Shown here: positions 1 through 9,521 of the stretch, piece after piece
Layout: every line of letters starts with the position of its first letter
Position numbering within the stretch: position 1 is the stretch's first letter
Position numbers and translations under genes: made by a program
Notes under the pieces: generated by a model
The model's input: the letters and a program-made list of their open reading frames with translations, nothing else
What the model was told of the DNA's origin: nothing
Database searches by the model: none
NCBI RefSeq assembly: GCF_015082335.1
Contig: NZ_BLRL01000009.1
Span: 116,353-180,352, forward strand
Length of the DNA stretch: 64,000 nt
Reading direction: 5' to 3'
Source: Moritella sp. F3
GTDB taxonomy: Bacteria; Pseudomonadota; Gammaproteobacteria; Enterobacterales; Moritellaceae

Positions 1-129
1 GCAACGATCGTGATGCTATTAATGGCCATCGGCTTTAGAGGCCGTCCAGGTCGTATCAACCGTATTGAAGGTGGCGTGCTATTGGCTGGTTTTGTCGCGT
101 ATCAAGTTATTATATTTAGTAGTATTTAG
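1..129 (+). CDS. yrbG: C-terminal end of a YrbG-like Na+/Ca2+ exchanger (partial)
   Basis: Frame 1 is open from the window edge to a TAG at 127-129, giving 42 residues that end in a hydrophobic helix. The segment reads Arg-Ile-Asn-Arg-Ile-Glu-Gly-Gly followed by Leu-Leu-Ala-Gly-Phe-Val-Ala-Tyr, which resembles the last transmembrane helix of K+-dependent Na+/Ca2+ exchanger family proteins. In many gammaproteobacteria yrbG lies directly upstream of kdsD, as here, and that context is the main support. Only the tail is visible, so ion selectivity and start cannot be judged. Confidence 0.7.
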   Translation, partial: ATIVMLLMAIGFRGRPGRINRIEGGVLLAGFVAYQVIIFSSI

Positions 130-184
130 TCATTATTGCTATTCTAGGCTAAGTATCAAATCGTATATTTATTAGGAAATAACC

Positions 185-1156
185 ATGTCGAGTCAGTTCA
201 ATTATTGTCAAAGTGCGCTTAATGTCATTGAAATAGAAGCCGCTGCGATCACGCAATTAGGTCAATATATTGATACGACCTTTACAGGTGCTTGTGAGTT
301 ACTTATCGCCTGTAAAGGCAAGGTTATTGTAACCGGCATGGGAAAATCAGGGCATATTGCTAACAAAATTGCGGCGACACTCGCCAGCACCGGGACGCCA
401 GCATTCTTCGTGCATCCCGGTGAAGCCAGTCATGGCGATCTGGGCATGATCGAACGTGAAGATGTGGTCATCGCCCTCTCAAATTCAGGTGAGTCTGATG
501 AAATATTAGCACTGTACCCAGTATTAACCCGTTTAAGCATACCGATCATTGCGATAACGGGTAACACCAATTCAACCATGGCTCGTGAAGCAACCGTTAG
601 CTTATGTGTTAAGGTCGATAAAGAAGCTTGCCCATTAGGATTAGCACCAACCTCGAGCACCACTGCAAGCTTAGTCATGGGGGATGCTATTGCCGTCTCT
701 TTACTTGAAGCGAAAGGTTTTACAGCCAATGATTTTGCCTTATCTCACCCAGGCGGTAGCTTAGGTCGTAAGTTATTACTGCGTATTTCCGACATTATGC
801 ATAAAGGTGACGGCATACCAAGCGTACAACAAAACGAAACGATTTCTGATGCCTTATTAGAAGTGTCTCGAAAAGGCCTAGGGATGACCGCTGTCACGAA
901 CGCCGATAAGCTGGTTGGTATTTTCACTGACGGTGATTTACGTCGTATTTTAGATGCACGTATAGATATTCACCAAACCCCTATCAGTGCAGTAATGACC
1001 GAAAGGTGTGTTACTATTAATGAACATATATTGGCTGCAGAAGCCCTCGCCGTCATGGAAAATAAGAAAGTTAACGGCTTAATTGTTGTTAATGAAAAAC
1101 AAGAACCAGTCGGCGCCTTCAATATGCATGACTTACTACGCGCAGGTGTACTATAA
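185..1156 (+). CDS. kdsD: D-arabinose 5-phosphate isomerase
   Basis: Cytoplasmic enzyme that interconverts D-ribulose 5-phosphate and D-arabinose 5-phosphate, the first step of Kdo synthesis for LPS. The 323-residue protein has the usual architecture: an N-terminal SIS sugar-phosphate isomerase domain (about 35-175, with Gly-Met-Gly-Lys-Ser-Gly-His at 51-57 and a Ser-Asn-Ser-Gly-Glu-Ser motif near 100) and two C-terminal CBS domains (about 205-323). An AGGAAA ribosome site lies just upstream of the ATG. It is the first complete gene of a tight kdsD-kdsC-lptC-lptA-lptB run, and kdsC begins one base after its stop. Length and domain order match the family, so the call is secure. Confidence 0.96.
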   Translation: MSSQFNYCQSALNVIEIEAAAITQLGQYIDTTFTGACELLIACKGKVIVTGMGKSGHIANKIAATLASTGTPAFFVHPGEASHGDLGMIEREDVVIALSNSGESDEILALYPVLTRLSIPIIAITGNTNSTMAREATVSLCVKVDKEACPLGLAPTSSTTASLVMGDAIAVSLLEAKGFTANDFALSHPGGSLGRKLLLRISDIMHKGDGIPSVQQNETISDALLEVSRKGLGMTAVTNADKLVGIFTDGDLRRILDARIDIHQTPISAVMTERCVTINEHILAAEALAVMENKKVNGLIVVNEKQEPVGAFNMHDLLRAGVL

Positions 1157-1157
1157 A

Positions 1158-1706
1158 ATGATCAACACGTTATACGGTCCAATCTCACAAGATATTTTAA
1201 CTAAAGCAAAAACATTAAAGCTGCTTATTTGCGATATAGATGGTGTTTTTTCTGATGGTCGAGTGTATATGGGTAACGATGGCGAAGAGCTGAAAGCATT
1301 CCATACCCGTGATGGTTTTGGGGTTAAATCGCTACTTAATGCAGGTATTGAAGTCGCGGTCATCACCGGCCGTCAATCAACGATTGTCGCTAACCGTATG
1401 CAAGGGTTAGGGGTTAAGCACGTCTATCAAGGCCAGGACAACAAAGTCGTTGCCTTTAACATGCTGCTTGAAAAATTAAACATATCACCAGAACATGTAG
1501 CCTATATTGGTGATGATGTTATCGATTTACCGGTAATGAATCTATGTGGGCTCAGTGTTGCGGTTGCAGATGCACACCCATTAGTCAAAAAAGGTGCTGA
1601 TTTTAGCACCTCTATTCGCGGTGGTTTTGGCGCAGTAAGAGAACTCGCAGACCTGATCTTATTAGCGAAAGGGATTTTAGACCAAGCACAAGGTACTTCG
1701 GTATGA
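1158..1706 (+). CDS. kdsC: 3-deoxy-D-manno-octulosonate 8-phosphate phosphatase
   Basis: HAD-superfamily phosphatase (182 residues) that removes phosphate from Kdo-8-P. The nucleophile motif Asp-Ile-Asp-Gly-Val is at 26-30, followed by the family's Phe-Ser-Asp-Gly; the Thr-Gly-Arg motif II and a Gly-Asp-Asp motif near the C-terminal third are visible. The frame is open further upstream, but the ATG at 1158 gives the normal family length and sits one base after the kdsD stop, so I chose it. The stop overlaps the lptC start by four bases (ATGA), indicating translational coupling. Confidence 0.95.
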   Translation: MINTLYGPISQDILTKAKTLKLLICDIDGVFSDGRVYMGNDGEELKAFHTRDGFGVKSLLNAGIEVAVITGRQSTIVANRMQGLGVKHVYQGQDNKVVAFNMLLEKLNISPEHVAYIGDDVIDLPVMNLCGLSVAVADAHPLVKKGADFSTSIRGGFGAVRELADLILLAKGILDQAQGTSV

Positions 1707-2263
1707 ATCGACAAAATGTAGGAATAGTAATCCTCTTTTTGTGTGCCCTTGGGATATGGCGATTTTTTTCGCCTAATGAAGAAATAACAGCACCAACATC
1801 AACCGAATATCAACCTGATTTTACTGCACAAGTTCTCCGTAGCGTTGAATTTAGCCTTGAAGGAAAAATTATACGTCGCACTTTTGCAGATAGCATGGAG
1901 CATTATGGTGAGTTAGGCATGACAATGTTCACTAACCCCGTTATCATCCTTTATGATGAAAATGCACAAGCGACGTGGAAGATCAAAGCTAAAGAAGGTA
2001 ACTTTAGCAGTGAAGATGTCGCCATATTACGCGATGATGTTATCATCAAAAACATGGCTAAAAATGATTATATCGATGTCATCACAACCAGTTATTTACA
2101 ATTAGAACTCGCCGAAAATTTGGTGCGTAGCGATCAATTAATTACCATTACTGGCGACTTGTTTAATCAAACAGGCATTGGCCTGGAAGGTGATTTAAAA
2201 CAAGAATACATGACAATCCTTAAGCAAGTTGAAGCGATTTATACTAATGATGAAAAAATATAA
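1703..2263 (+). CDS. lptC: LPS export protein LptC
   Basis: Bitopic inner-membrane component of the Lpt bridge that passes LPS from LptB2FG to LptA. The 186-residue protein has one N-terminal membrane helix (about 6-22) followed by a periplasmic beta-jellyroll domain, as expected for LptC. Its start overlaps the kdsC stop (ATGA) and its 3' end overlaps the beginning of lptA, the usual tight kdsC-lptC-lptA packing. Sequence conservation in LptC is low, so the call rests on length, topology and operon position together. Confidence 0.93.
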   Translation: MNRQNVGIVILFLCALGIWRFFSPNEEITAPTSTEYQPDFTAQVLRSVEFSLEGKIIRRTFADSMEHYGELGMTMFTNPVIILYDENAQATWKIKAKEGNFSSEDVAILRDDVIIKNMAKNDYIDVITTSYLQLELAENLVRSDQLITITGDLFNQTGIGLEGDLKQEYMTILKQVEAIYTNDEKI

Positions 2264-2747
2264 AGTTTTACTGTTAACATTATTCATGAGTAATTCAGCA
2301 CTCGCATTAGAGTCTGATTTCCAAGAAAATGTTGTCGTGAATGCCAAACGTCAAGAAGTGTTTATTAAAGAGAACCGCGTTATCTTTTATGATAATGTGG
2401 TGGTAACTCAAGGCACTATATTAATTCATGCTGATAAACTAACGGTATTAAGCTCTAACGGCAAAGGCACCGAAGTAATGATAGCGACGGGGAACGTAGC
2501 TACTTTTTACCAAGAACTAGATGACGGTAAAAAAATTAACGCTGAGTCTAACGAGATCCGCTATGAACTTGGCAAAAAACGCTTAACCTTGTCAAAGAAT
2601 GCCCGTTTACGCCAAGCTGATAGTGAAGTTAAAGGTGACAAGATCATCTACCAAATTGATAAACAAGAAATGATAGCCGAGAGTGGCAAAAATGAATCCG
2701 ATCGCGTGATCACTATTTTCACTCCTGAAGACACCAAAACTAAGTAG
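2247..2747 (+). CDS. lptA: LPS transport periplasmic protein LptA
   Basis: Periplasmic bridge protein that carries LPS across the periplasm by forming head-to-tail beta-jellyroll filaments. The product (about 166 residues) begins with a clear signal peptide: Met-Met-Lys-Lys, a hydrophobic run, and a likely cut after Ala-Leu-Ala around residue 20. The mature part is an OstA-like domain (about 30-140). The frame is open to a TTG at 2229, but the paired ATGs at 2247 and 2250 place the signal peptide correctly; which one is used is uncertain. It overlaps lptC by 17 or 14 bases. Confidence 0.93.
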   Translation: MMKKYKVLLLTLFMSNSALALESDFQENVVVNAKRQEVFIKENRVIFYDNVVVTQGTILIHADKLTVLSSNGKGTEVMIATGNVATFYQELDDGKKINAESNEIRYELGKKRLTLSKNARLRQADSEVKGDKIIYQIDKQEMIAESGKNESDRVITIFTPEDTKTK

Positions 2748-2762
2748 AGTAAGTAAATTCAT

Positions 2763-3488
2763 ATGGCGCGTTTAAAAGCATCACACTTAGCAAAAAGTTA
2801 CAACAAACGTAAAGTGGTTTCAGATGTGAGTCTGGAAGTTGAATCCGGCCAAATTGTTGGCTTACTTGGGCCTAATGGCGCAGGTAAAACCACTACCTTT
2901 TACATGGTGGTTGGCTTAGTAAAGCGAGATCATGGACAAATCTTCATCGATGACCAAGAATTAACCCATGAGCCTATGCATATTCGCGCACAGCAAGGTA
3001 TTGGCTACTTACCACAGGAAGCCTCTATTTTTCGCCGCTTATCAGTAACAAAAAATATCATGGCTATTTTGGAATTACGCACAGAATTAAGCCGTTTTGA
3101 ACGTGAAGAAAAATTAGAAGAATTATTAGAAGAATTTCATATCACCCATATCCGCGACAGTTTAGGTATGAGCTTATCAGGTGGTGAACGCCGTCGTGTA
3201 GAGATTGCTCGCGCACTCGCTGCAGATCCGAAGTTTATCTTATTGGATGAACCATTTGCTGGCGTAGATCCAATTTCGGTTGGCGATATTAAGAAAATCA
3301 TTCAGCATTTACGTGACCGCGGTTTAGGTGTGTTAATTACCGATCATAACGTACGTGAAACGCTTGATGTATGTGAACATTCATATATTGTTAGCCATGG
3401 ACATTTGATCGCTTCAGGTACTTCTGAAGAAATTTTATCCAATGAAAAAGTAAAAGAAGTATATCTTGGAGATCAATTCCGACTATAG
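2763..3488 (+). CDS. lptB: LPS export ABC transporter ATPase LptB
   Basis: Cytoplasmic ATPase that powers LPS extraction from the inner membrane with LptF and LptG, neither of which is in this window. The 241-residue protein shows Walker A Gly-Pro-Asn-Gly-Ala-Gly-Lys-Thr-Thr (36-44), the signature Leu-Ser-Gly-Gly-Glu-Arg-Arg-Arg, Walker B Ile-Leu-Leu-Asp-Glu-Pro and the switch His in Thr-Asp-His-Asn. It starts 15 bases after lptA behind an AGAGTAAG ribosome site and precedes rpoN, the standard order in gammaproteobacteria. Confidence 0.97.
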   Translation: MARLKASHLAKSYNKRKVVSDVSLEVESGQIVGLLGPNGAGKTTTFYMVVGLVKRDHGQIFIDDQELTHEPMHIRAQQGIGYLPQEASIFRRLSVTKNIMAILELRTELSRFEREEKLEELLEEFHITHIRDSLGMSLSGGERRRVEIARALAADPKFILLDEPFAGVDPISVGDIKKIIQHLRDRGLGVLITDHNVRETLDVCEHSYIVSHGHLIASGTSEEILSNEKVKEVYLGDQFRL

Positions 3489-3536
3489 TTTGATATTGAT
3501 ATTTAGCCGCATTAAGGAAGAGAGAGTAGTCGTTAG

Positions 3537-5057
3537 ATGAAGCCATCATTACAACTTAGGATGAGTCAATCTCTGGCAATGACGCCACAGTTACAACAAG
3601 CGATTCGATTATTACAACTATCGACCTTGGAGTTACAGCAAGAGATCCAAGAAGCGCTAGATAGCAATCCACTATTAGAACAAGAAGATCCTCATGAGTC
3701 GCCCGCTAACGACGCAGATAATCATAACGCGCATGATGACCACAACCATGATGCTAATAATGATGCAGCGCCGACCGATAGCAGTCAAATTGAAGTGGGC
3801 GATGCGCTTGCCAGTGAATCGATGCCCGATGAACTACCCAATGACAGTAACTGGGATGACGTTTACACCCCACAAATACAAAACCACAGTAGCGGCAGCG
3901 CCGGAATTGATGGCCTAGATCAAGTTTACCAAGGTGAAACCAGCGAAGGTTTATACGAACATTTGATGTGGCAAATGGAGCTAACCCCTTTTTCTGACAT
4001 CGATCACGCGATTGCAGTCGCAATTATTGACGGTATTGATGATCACGGTTATCTCACTCAAACTTGTGAAGAGATCCTGAACAGCGTTGATATCGACCAC
4101 CAAGAAGTGGACGCTAACAACGATGCCAAGATTGAATTAGACGAAGTCGAAGCGGTACTAAAACGTATTCAGCACTTTGATCCCATCGGCGTAGCAGCAC
4201 GTTCACTGCAAGAATGTTTATTGATCCAACTCCAACATTTACCTAAAAATACCCCTTGGTTAAGCGAATGTCAGCAAATAATCCAATCTCATATGGATTT
4301 ATTAGGCAATCGCGACTACCGTCAATTAAGCCGTAAAACAAAATTAAAAGAACCCCAGCTCAAAGAGATCATGCAATTAATTCAGAGCTTGGAACCAAGA
4401 CCAGGCAATGTCATTGATCAAACAGAAGGGCTTTACGTTATACCTGACGTGTTAGTAAAGAAAAAAAATAATCAATGGGTGGTAGAGTTAAATCCTGACA
4501 TTGTGCCAAGATTAAAGGTGAACAATGAATATTCTAATCTTTCGACAGGTAACCGCAACAGCAGCGATGGGCAATTTGTTCGCACCCACGTCCAAGAAGC
4601 AAAGTGGTTTATTAAAAGTTTAGAAAGTCGTAATGACACCTTACTAAAAGTGACAAAAAGTATCGTCCAGCGACAGGTTGATTTTTTTGAGTATGGTGAT
4701 GAAGCCATGAAACCTATGGTACTCAACGATATTGCCGAAGAAGTTGAGATGCATGAATCCACGATATCACGTGTGACGACGCAGAAGTTTATGCATACCC
4801 CACGTGGGATCTTTGAATTGAAATTTTTCTTTTCAAGTCATGTAAGCACGGACAACGGTGGCGAATGTTCATCAACCGCTATCCGAGCATTAATTAAGAA
4901 ATTGGTCGCGGCAGAAAATGCCAGCAAGCCATTAAGTGACAGCAAGATTGCTGATTTACTTGCTGATCAAGGTATCAAGGTCGCTCGACGTACTATTGCA
5001 AAGTATCGAGAAGCACTGAGCATACCGCCATCTAATCAGCGCAAGAGTCTATTATAG
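3537..5057 (+). CDS. rpoN: RNA polymerase sigma-54 factor
   Basis: Alternative sigma factor that recognises -24/-12 promoters and needs an AAA+ activator for open-complex formation. The 506-residue protein has the Gln/Leu-rich activator-responsive region I (1-50), an acidic Asp/His/Asn-rich region II (about 55-110) that is the least conserved part, the core-binding domain (about 130-320) and the C-terminal DNA-binding part ending in an RpoN box, [10 protein letters not shown], at 483-492. It sits between lptB and hpf, as in most relatives. Sigma-54 commonly drives flagellar, nitrogen and surface-structure genes, but no sigma-54 promoter was convincingly located here. Confidence 0.97.
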   Translation: MKPSLQLRMSQSLAMTPQLQQAIRLLQLSTLELQQEIQEALDSNPLLEQEDPHESPANDADNHNAHDDHNHDANNDAAPTDSSQIEVGDALASESMPDELPNDSNWDDVYTPQIQNHSSGSAGIDGLDQVYQGETSEGLYEHLMWQMELTPFSDIDHAIAVAIIDGIDDHGYLTQTCEEILNSVDIDHQEVDANNDAKIELDEVEAVLKRIQHFDPIGVAARSLQECLLIQLQHLPKNTPWLSECQQIIQSHMDLLGNRDYRQLSRKTKLKEPQLKEIMQLIQSLEPRPGNVIDQTEGLYVIPDVLVKKKNNQWVVELNPDIVPRLKVNNEYSNLSTGNRNSSDGQFVRTHVQEAKWFIKSLESRNDTLLKVTKSIVQRQVDFFEYGDEAMKPMVLNDIAEEVEMHESTISRVTTQKFMHTPRGIFELKFFFSSHVSTDNGGECSSTAIRALIKKLVAAENASKPLSDSKIADLLADQGIKVARRTIAKYREALSIPPSNQRKSLL

Positions 5058-5088
5058 GACTCACCTAACCTTCATAAGGGAGACGTAT

Positions 5089-5376
5089 ATGCAAATTAAT
5101 TTAACAGGTAGACATGTAGATATTACAGATTCACTGAAAGATTACGTTGATAGCAAGTTTTCCAAATTAGAACGACATTTCGATCACATAAACAATATCC
5201 ACGTGATCTTAAATGTCGAAAAATTACTGCAGGTTGCAGAAGCAAAAATACATTTAAATGGGGGGGAAATTTTTGCCGTACATGAACATAACGACATGTA
5301 TGCTGCAATTGATGGCTTAATGGATAAACTCGATAGGCAGGTCATTAAACACAAAGAAAAATTAATTCGCCATTAA
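5089..5376 (+). CDS. hpf: Short ribosome hibernation promoting factor
   Basis: Ribosome-associated protein that binds the 30S decoding region in stationary phase and promotes 100S dimers. At 95 residues it is the short HPF/YhbH form without the C-terminal dimerisation domain of long HPF. The opening Met-Gln-Ile-Asn-Leu-Thr-Gly-Arg-His and the beta-alpha-beta-beta-beta-alpha S30AE pattern match the family. A ribosome site (AAGGGAG) lies about 8 bases before the ATG. It follows rpoN by 31 bases, so it is probably co-transcribed; a strong hairpin begins 22 bases after its stop. Confidence 0.94.
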   Translation: MQINLTGRHVDITDSLKDYVDSKFSKLERHFDHINNIHVILNVEKLLQVAEAKIHLNGGEIFAVHEHNDMYAAIDGLMDKLDRQVIKHKEKLIRH

Positions 5377-5397
5377 TTTTAGCCCCACAACAAATAA

Positions 5398-5425
5398 CCT
5401 AAAGGAAAACCACTTTTCCTTTAGG
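5398..5425 (+). terminator. Hairpin after hpf, probable terminator
   Basis: A perfect 12-bp inverted repeat (5398-5409 with 5414-5425) encloses a 4-base loop. It starts 22 bases after the hpf stop and is followed by an A/T-rich stretch without a long pure T run, so it may be a weak or partly read-through terminator. It suggests that the kdsD-to-hpf transcript ends here and that rapZ has its own promoter. Confidence 0.65.
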
Positions 5426-5587
5426 TATTACTTTAAGTATTAATAACGCTGACATAATTAAAACATATCATATCCACACCAATTACGGGATAATGAGCAT
5501 TCTTTTATATTGCTACAGCTTTAAAATTAGCAACCTAATTTTAGCTATGGTAACGATATATTCGCTGCGCAGATATGGGGACAGAAC

Positions 5588-6451
5588 ATGAAATTAATAA
5601 TCGTCAGCGGCCAATCAGGATCCGGTAAATCAATTGCTTTACGGGTACTTGAAGACTTAGGCTACTATTGTGTAGACAACCTACCTGTTACCTTGCTCCC
5701 ACAGCTACTACAAACCTTAAATGAAAAAACTGAAAAAGTGGCTGTCAGTATCGATGTACGTAACCTCCCAACTGACAAAAAAGAATTAAATGACATTATT
5801 ACGGCGCTAAAAGCCAGCACCGACCTAACCAGTTTATTCCTCGATACCAATAAAGCTGTACTTATTAAGCGCTACAGCGAGACGAGACGACTACATCCAT
5901 TAACCAAAGATGAGTTATCGCTATCTCAAGCAATTGAAATAGAGGAAAAACGCTTACGCCCTATCGCCTTGCATGCTGATTTGAAAATCGATACCACCGA
6001 GCTCAATATTCATGAGCTGAGCGAGCAAATCAAAGAACGTATTCTAGGTAAGAAAAATAATCAATTGGTGTTGGTCTTCCAATCATTTGGTTTCAAACAT
6101 GGCCTACCAATGGATGCTGACTATGTATTCGACGTGCGATTTTTACCTAACCCACACTGGATCCCAGAATTAAAACCGTATACAGGTCTGGATGAACCGG
6201 TGATTAGTTACCTCAGCCAACAACCAGAAGTAATGAGTTTTGCACTGCAAATCGAAAATTTATTAACGACCTGGTTACCGCTGTTAGAAAAAAATAATCG
6301 CAGCTATGTCACTGTTGCAATTGGCTGTACTGGCGGCCAACACCGTTCTGTCTTTATTGCAGAGCAGCTAGCGAAATACTTTAAACTGCAAGATCGAATC
6401 GTGCAAACCCGTCACCAGACATTAGAAAAAAACAAACACAAGATCAGCTAA
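5588..6451 (+). CDS. rapZ: RNase adapter protein RapZ
   Basis: ATP/GTP-binding protein which in Escherichia coli presents the sRNA GlmZ to RNase E and so controls glucosamine-6-phosphate synthase. The 287-residue protein has Walker A Gly-Gln-Ser-Gly-Ser-Gly-Lys-Ser (8-15), the Asp-Asn-Leu-Pro motif near 36, and the conserved C-terminal Gly-Cys-Thr-Gly-Gly-x-His-Arg-Ser segment ending in Arg-His-Gln-Thr-Leu-Glu-Lys. A GGGGACA ribosome site precedes the ATG. In many relatives ptsN lies between hpf and rapZ and npr after rapZ; here the flanking gaps are only 211 and 146 bases, too short for either. Confidence 0.95.
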   Translation: MKLIIVSGQSGSGKSIALRVLEDLGYYCVDNLPVTLLPQLLQTLNEKTEKVAVSIDVRNLPTDKKELNDIITALKASTDLTSLFLDTNKAVLIKRYSETRRLHPLTKDELSLSQAIEIEEKRLRPIALHADLKIDTTELNIHELSEQIKERILGKKNNQLVLVFQSFGFKHGLPMDADYVFDVRFLPNPHWIPELKPYTGLDEPVISYLSQQPEVMSFALQIENLLTTWLPLLEKNNRSYVTVAIGCTGGQHRSVFIAEQLAKYFKLQDRIVQTRHQTLEKNKHKIS

Positions 6452-6597
6452 GCACTACCTTAGCCAACGTATTATCAATACCATATAATGAATTATGATA
6501 TTTTATGTAAATGCTGATTATAAATACAGATTAAGCTAGAATTGTCCGCATCAGCGGGCAAGGTCTTGCACAAGAATAATAAGAATGGGGACGACAT

Positions 6598-7959
6598 ATG
6601 CTAGAACAAATGGAGCATGACAGTACACACCTGCGTTTAAGTGAAATGAATGAAGCGCTCGACAGCGGTATGTTTGTTCACGTAAAACGAATGCTCAACC
6701 AAACGCCCCCTTGTGATATTGCATTATTACTCGAATCATCACCACCAGCTGGCCGTAAAGTCTTGTGGCGGTTAACCGACTCTGAAATGCAAGGTGAGAT
6801 CCTTGACGAGCTAAATGAAGACGCCAAGACCAGCATTCTAAAACTGATGGATACTGAATCACTGGTTGCTGCAACGGAAGGTTTGGATACCGATGACCTC
6901 GCCAATATTCTCCGCAGTCTACCCGATAGCATCTATCAAGAAGTTATCACGCAAATGGACACTCAAGATCGCCATCGTCTAGAAGCTGCTATGGCCTATC
7001 CAGAAGATACTGCCGGCAGCATCATGGATACGGACACCATTACTTTACGTCCTGATGTCACTGTTGATGTGATCTTACGTTATATTCGTTTGCGTGGAGA
7101 ATTACCTGAAGCCACTGATACGTTATACGTTGTCGATAAAGATGACCGATTAATTGGCGATGTACCTTTAGCCATGCTACTCACGACAGATCCCAACAGT
7201 GTTATTAGCACCATCATGGATCGTCAAGCTGAAACCTTACCAGCCACGATGGATACTTCTGAAGTAGCCAAACTGTTTGAGCGTCATGATTGGATCTCAG
7301 CCCCCGTACTTGATGACTCAGGGAAATTACTCGGTCGTATTACCATTGATGACGTGGTTGATATTATCCGTGAAAATGCCGAGCATGACATGATGGGTAT
7401 GGCCGGTATGGATGATGACGAGGATACTTTTGCTCCCGTTATCCAAAGTACCAAGCGTCGTACACTCTGGCTTGGGGTTAATTTAATCGCGGCACTCACA
7501 GCCGCATCCGTCTCGAATATGTTTGAAGCAACTTTAGAACAGCTAGCAACATTGGCTATTTTGATGACCATTGTCCCTAGCATGGGTGGCATAGCTGGTA
7601 ATCAAACACTTGCACTGGTTATCCGTGGTATGGCGGTTGGCCATATTAGTGATGAGAATAGTCGCTGGTTAATTGGTAAAGAAGCCATGGTAGGGGCACT
7701 GAATGGCGCTATCTGGGCCATCTCTATCGCTATTATCGTGTCATTATGGAAAGGCGACCCATCTCTTGGCCTGATCATTGGTGGCGCGATGTTTATTAAT
7801 ATGTCGATGGGCGGATTGGCTGGCGTCGTGATCCCCCTGGTGATGAAAAAATACAATATCGACCCGGCATTGGCAGGCGGTATGGCATTAACAACGGTTA
7901 CCGATGTAGTTGGTCTATTTGCCTTCTTAGGCATGGCAACGTTGGTCTACGGCGCTTAA
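6598..7959 (+). CDS. mgtE: Magnesium transporter MgtE
   Basis: Inner-membrane Mg2+ channel gated by cytoplasmic Mg2+. The 453-residue protein has the MgtE N-domain (about 15-130), a CBS pair (about 135-260) whose acidic residues act as the Mg2+ sensor in the family, and a C-terminal membrane domain with five helices (about 285-453) containing the conserved Pro-Ser-Met-Gly-Gly-x-x-Gly-Asn-Gln signature near 325-335. GGGGAC before the ATG is a good ribosome site. Its place after rapZ is usual in Vibrio/Shewanella-type genomes. I looked for an Mg2+ riboswitch in the 146-base leader and saw none. Confidence 0.95.
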   Translation: MLEQMEHDSTHLRLSEMNEALDSGMFVHVKRMLNQTPPCDIALLLESSPPAGRKVLWRLTDSEMQGEILDELNEDAKTSILKLMDTESLVAATEGLDTDDLANILRSLPDSIYQEVITQMDTQDRHRLEAAMAYPEDTAGSIMDTDTITLRPDVTVDVILRYIRLRGELPEATDTLYVVDKDDRLIGDVPLAMLLTTDPNSVISTIMDRQAETLPATMDTSEVAKLFERHDWISAPVLDDSGKLLGRITIDDVVDIIRENAEHDMMGMAGMDDDEDTFAPVIQSTKRRTLWLGVNLIAALTAASVSNMFEATLEQLATLAILMTIVPSMGGIAGNQTLALVIRGMAVGHISDENSRWLIGKEAMVGALNGAIWAISIAIIVSLWKGDPSLGLIIGGAMFINMSMGGLAGVVIPLVMKKYNIDPALAGGMALTTVTDVVGLFAFLGMATLVYGA

Positions 7960-7996
7960 ATAACGACGGTATTTACATCACATAGTCTTATAAATA

Positions 7997-8028
7997 AAAA
8001 AGCCTGTGTTTCATAACACAGGCTTTTT
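7997..8028. terminator. Bidirectional terminator between mgtE and pmbA
   Basis: A perfect 14-bp inverted repeat (7997-8010 and 8015-8028) has a 4-base loop, with an A run on the left and a T run on the right. It lies between converging mgtE (+) and pmbA (-) and can serve both. Confidence 0.92.
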
Positions 8029-8055
8029 ATATTCAATACTTTTTACAGTTAATCA

Positions 8056-9396
8056 CTAGTTGCCCGCGATCTGCATTGATTCTAATAATGTAGACCCCAT
8101 CAAAATGCTACTACGCACATCAATATCGCTACCCACTGCAACAATGTTTTTAAACATGTCAGTTAAGTTACCCGCAATCGTGATCTCGTGAACAGGATAT
8201 TGCAGTTCACCGTTCTCAACCCAGAAACCCGACGCGCCACGGCTGTAATCACCGGTAACAATATTCACGCCCTGTCCCATCAGCTCAGTCACTAATAAGC
8301 CCGTGCCCATTTGACGACAAAGTTGACCTAATGTTTCGCCTTTACCTGTCACGTTCCAGTTATGAATGCCACCAGCATGACCGGTTGTTTGCATACCTAA
8401 CTTACGGCCGCTGTAGCTCGTTAATAAGTAGCTGTTTAAGATACCTTGCTCAACCACATTTAAATCTTTAGTGCGTACACCTTCAGCGTCATACATAGAG
8501 GATGCTAAGCCACCCATAATATGTGGACGTTCTTGGATGTTTAACCATTCAGGGAAAATTTGCTCACCCAACTTATCCAGTAAGAAGGATGATTTACGGT
8601 ATAAGCTACCGCCACTGATACCCATCACAAGTTGGCCCATTAAGCTACTAGCAACATCATGGTGAAAAATGACAGGGACATTACAGGTATCAATCTTACG
8701 TGCACCTAAGCGGTCTACAGTGCGATTAACAGCTTCAGTAGCTATCTGTTCAGGTGTCCACAGTTTACTTGCGTCACGCGCCATTGAGTAGCCGTAATCA
8801 CGTTCCATTGCGCCATCTTCTTCGGCAATCAATACCGAACTCATACTATGGCGAGTACTCGCGTAGCCATTTACCAGGCCATGGCTATTACCGTAGACTT
8901 TAATACTGCTGTGACTGGTAAACGCACCTTCGCTGTTCACAATACGAGGATCTTGCGCTAACGCTAAACGTTCAGTCAGGCACGCTTGCTCAATCGCATA
9001 CTCAGGTTTGATATCAATCGGGTGACATAAGTCTAAGTCTGTCGGTGCAAACGCCATCAGTTCACGATCTGCCAGACCTGCAAACTCATCTTCAGCGGTG
9101 TGCAAAGCGATATCTAACGCCGCAGCCACTGTGCTTTGAATTGCAGCTTCACTTAAATCAGATGTTGATGCATTACCCTTACGCTGGCCGCGGTATACAC
9201 AAATACCTAACGCGCCATCATGGTTGAATTCTACATTTTCAACTTCACCCATGCGCGTACTCACAGACAAACCCGTTTGTCGTGAAATAGCTACTTCAGC
9301 ATCACTCGCGCCCGCTTTTTTGGCGATGTCGAGTGCTTGAGTAACGGCTAATTCCAATTTATTTTGTTCTAATGTAATTTGCTGTTTTAAGTTCAT
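8056..9396 (-). CDS. pmbA: Metalloprotease-family protein PmbA/TldE
   Basis: The 446-residue protein is the TldE subunit of the TldD/TldE heterodimeric zinc protease, which in E. coli trims microcin B17 and the CcdA antitoxin. As expected for TldE it lacks the HExxH zinc motif that TldD supplies. Recognisable family features include Gly-Ala-Ser-Asp-Ala-Glu-Val near the N-terminus, the central Val-Ile-Phe-His-His-Asp-Val-Ala segment, and C-terminal Asn-Leu-Thr-Asp-Met-Phe. The frame is intact, in contrast to its partner tldD at 10206-11654, which carries an in-frame stop. It is transcribed alone, divergent from darP. Confidence 0.95.
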   Translation of the reverse strand: MNLKQQITLEQNKLELAVTQALDIAKKAGASDAEVAISRQTGLSVSTRMGEVENVEFNHDGALGICVYRGQRKGNASTSDLSEAAIQSTVAAALDIALHTAEDEFAGLADRELMAFAPTDLDLCHPIDIKPEYAIEQACLTERLALAQDPRIVNSEGAFTSHSSIKVYGNSHGLVNGYASTRHSMSSVLIAEEDGAMERDYGYSMARDASKLWTPEQIATEAVNRTVDRLGARKIDTCNVPVIFHHDVASSLMGQLVMGISGGSLYRKSSFLLDKLGEQIFPEWLNIQERPHIMGGLASSMYDAEGVRTKDLNVVEQGILNSYLLTSYSGRKLGMQTTGHAGGIHNWNVTGKGETLGQLCRQMGTGLLVTELMGQGVNIVTGDYSRGASGFWVENGELQYPVHEITIAGNLTDMFKNIVAVGSDIDVRSSILMGSTLLESMQIAGN

Positions 9397-9521
9397 GGGC
9401 TCGTTTCAATTAGTTATACTGGATTTAGCATACCATGATGTGATAAAAATTCCTGCAGCAACTGCGCAATTAGCAATAAACTGATACAATTAACATATCA
9501 ATCGTTTTGAAAAAGAATATT

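Noticed and set aside
3754..4023. 89-residue open frame on the minus strand inside rpoN
   Set aside because: It lies opposite the Asp/His-rich region of rpoN, has no ribosome site and no recognisable product; it is a shadow of biased codon use.
6452..6597. Possible Mg2+ riboswitch upstream of mgtE
   Set aside because: The leader is short and shows only a small GC hairpin; none of the M-box conserved segments are recognisable.
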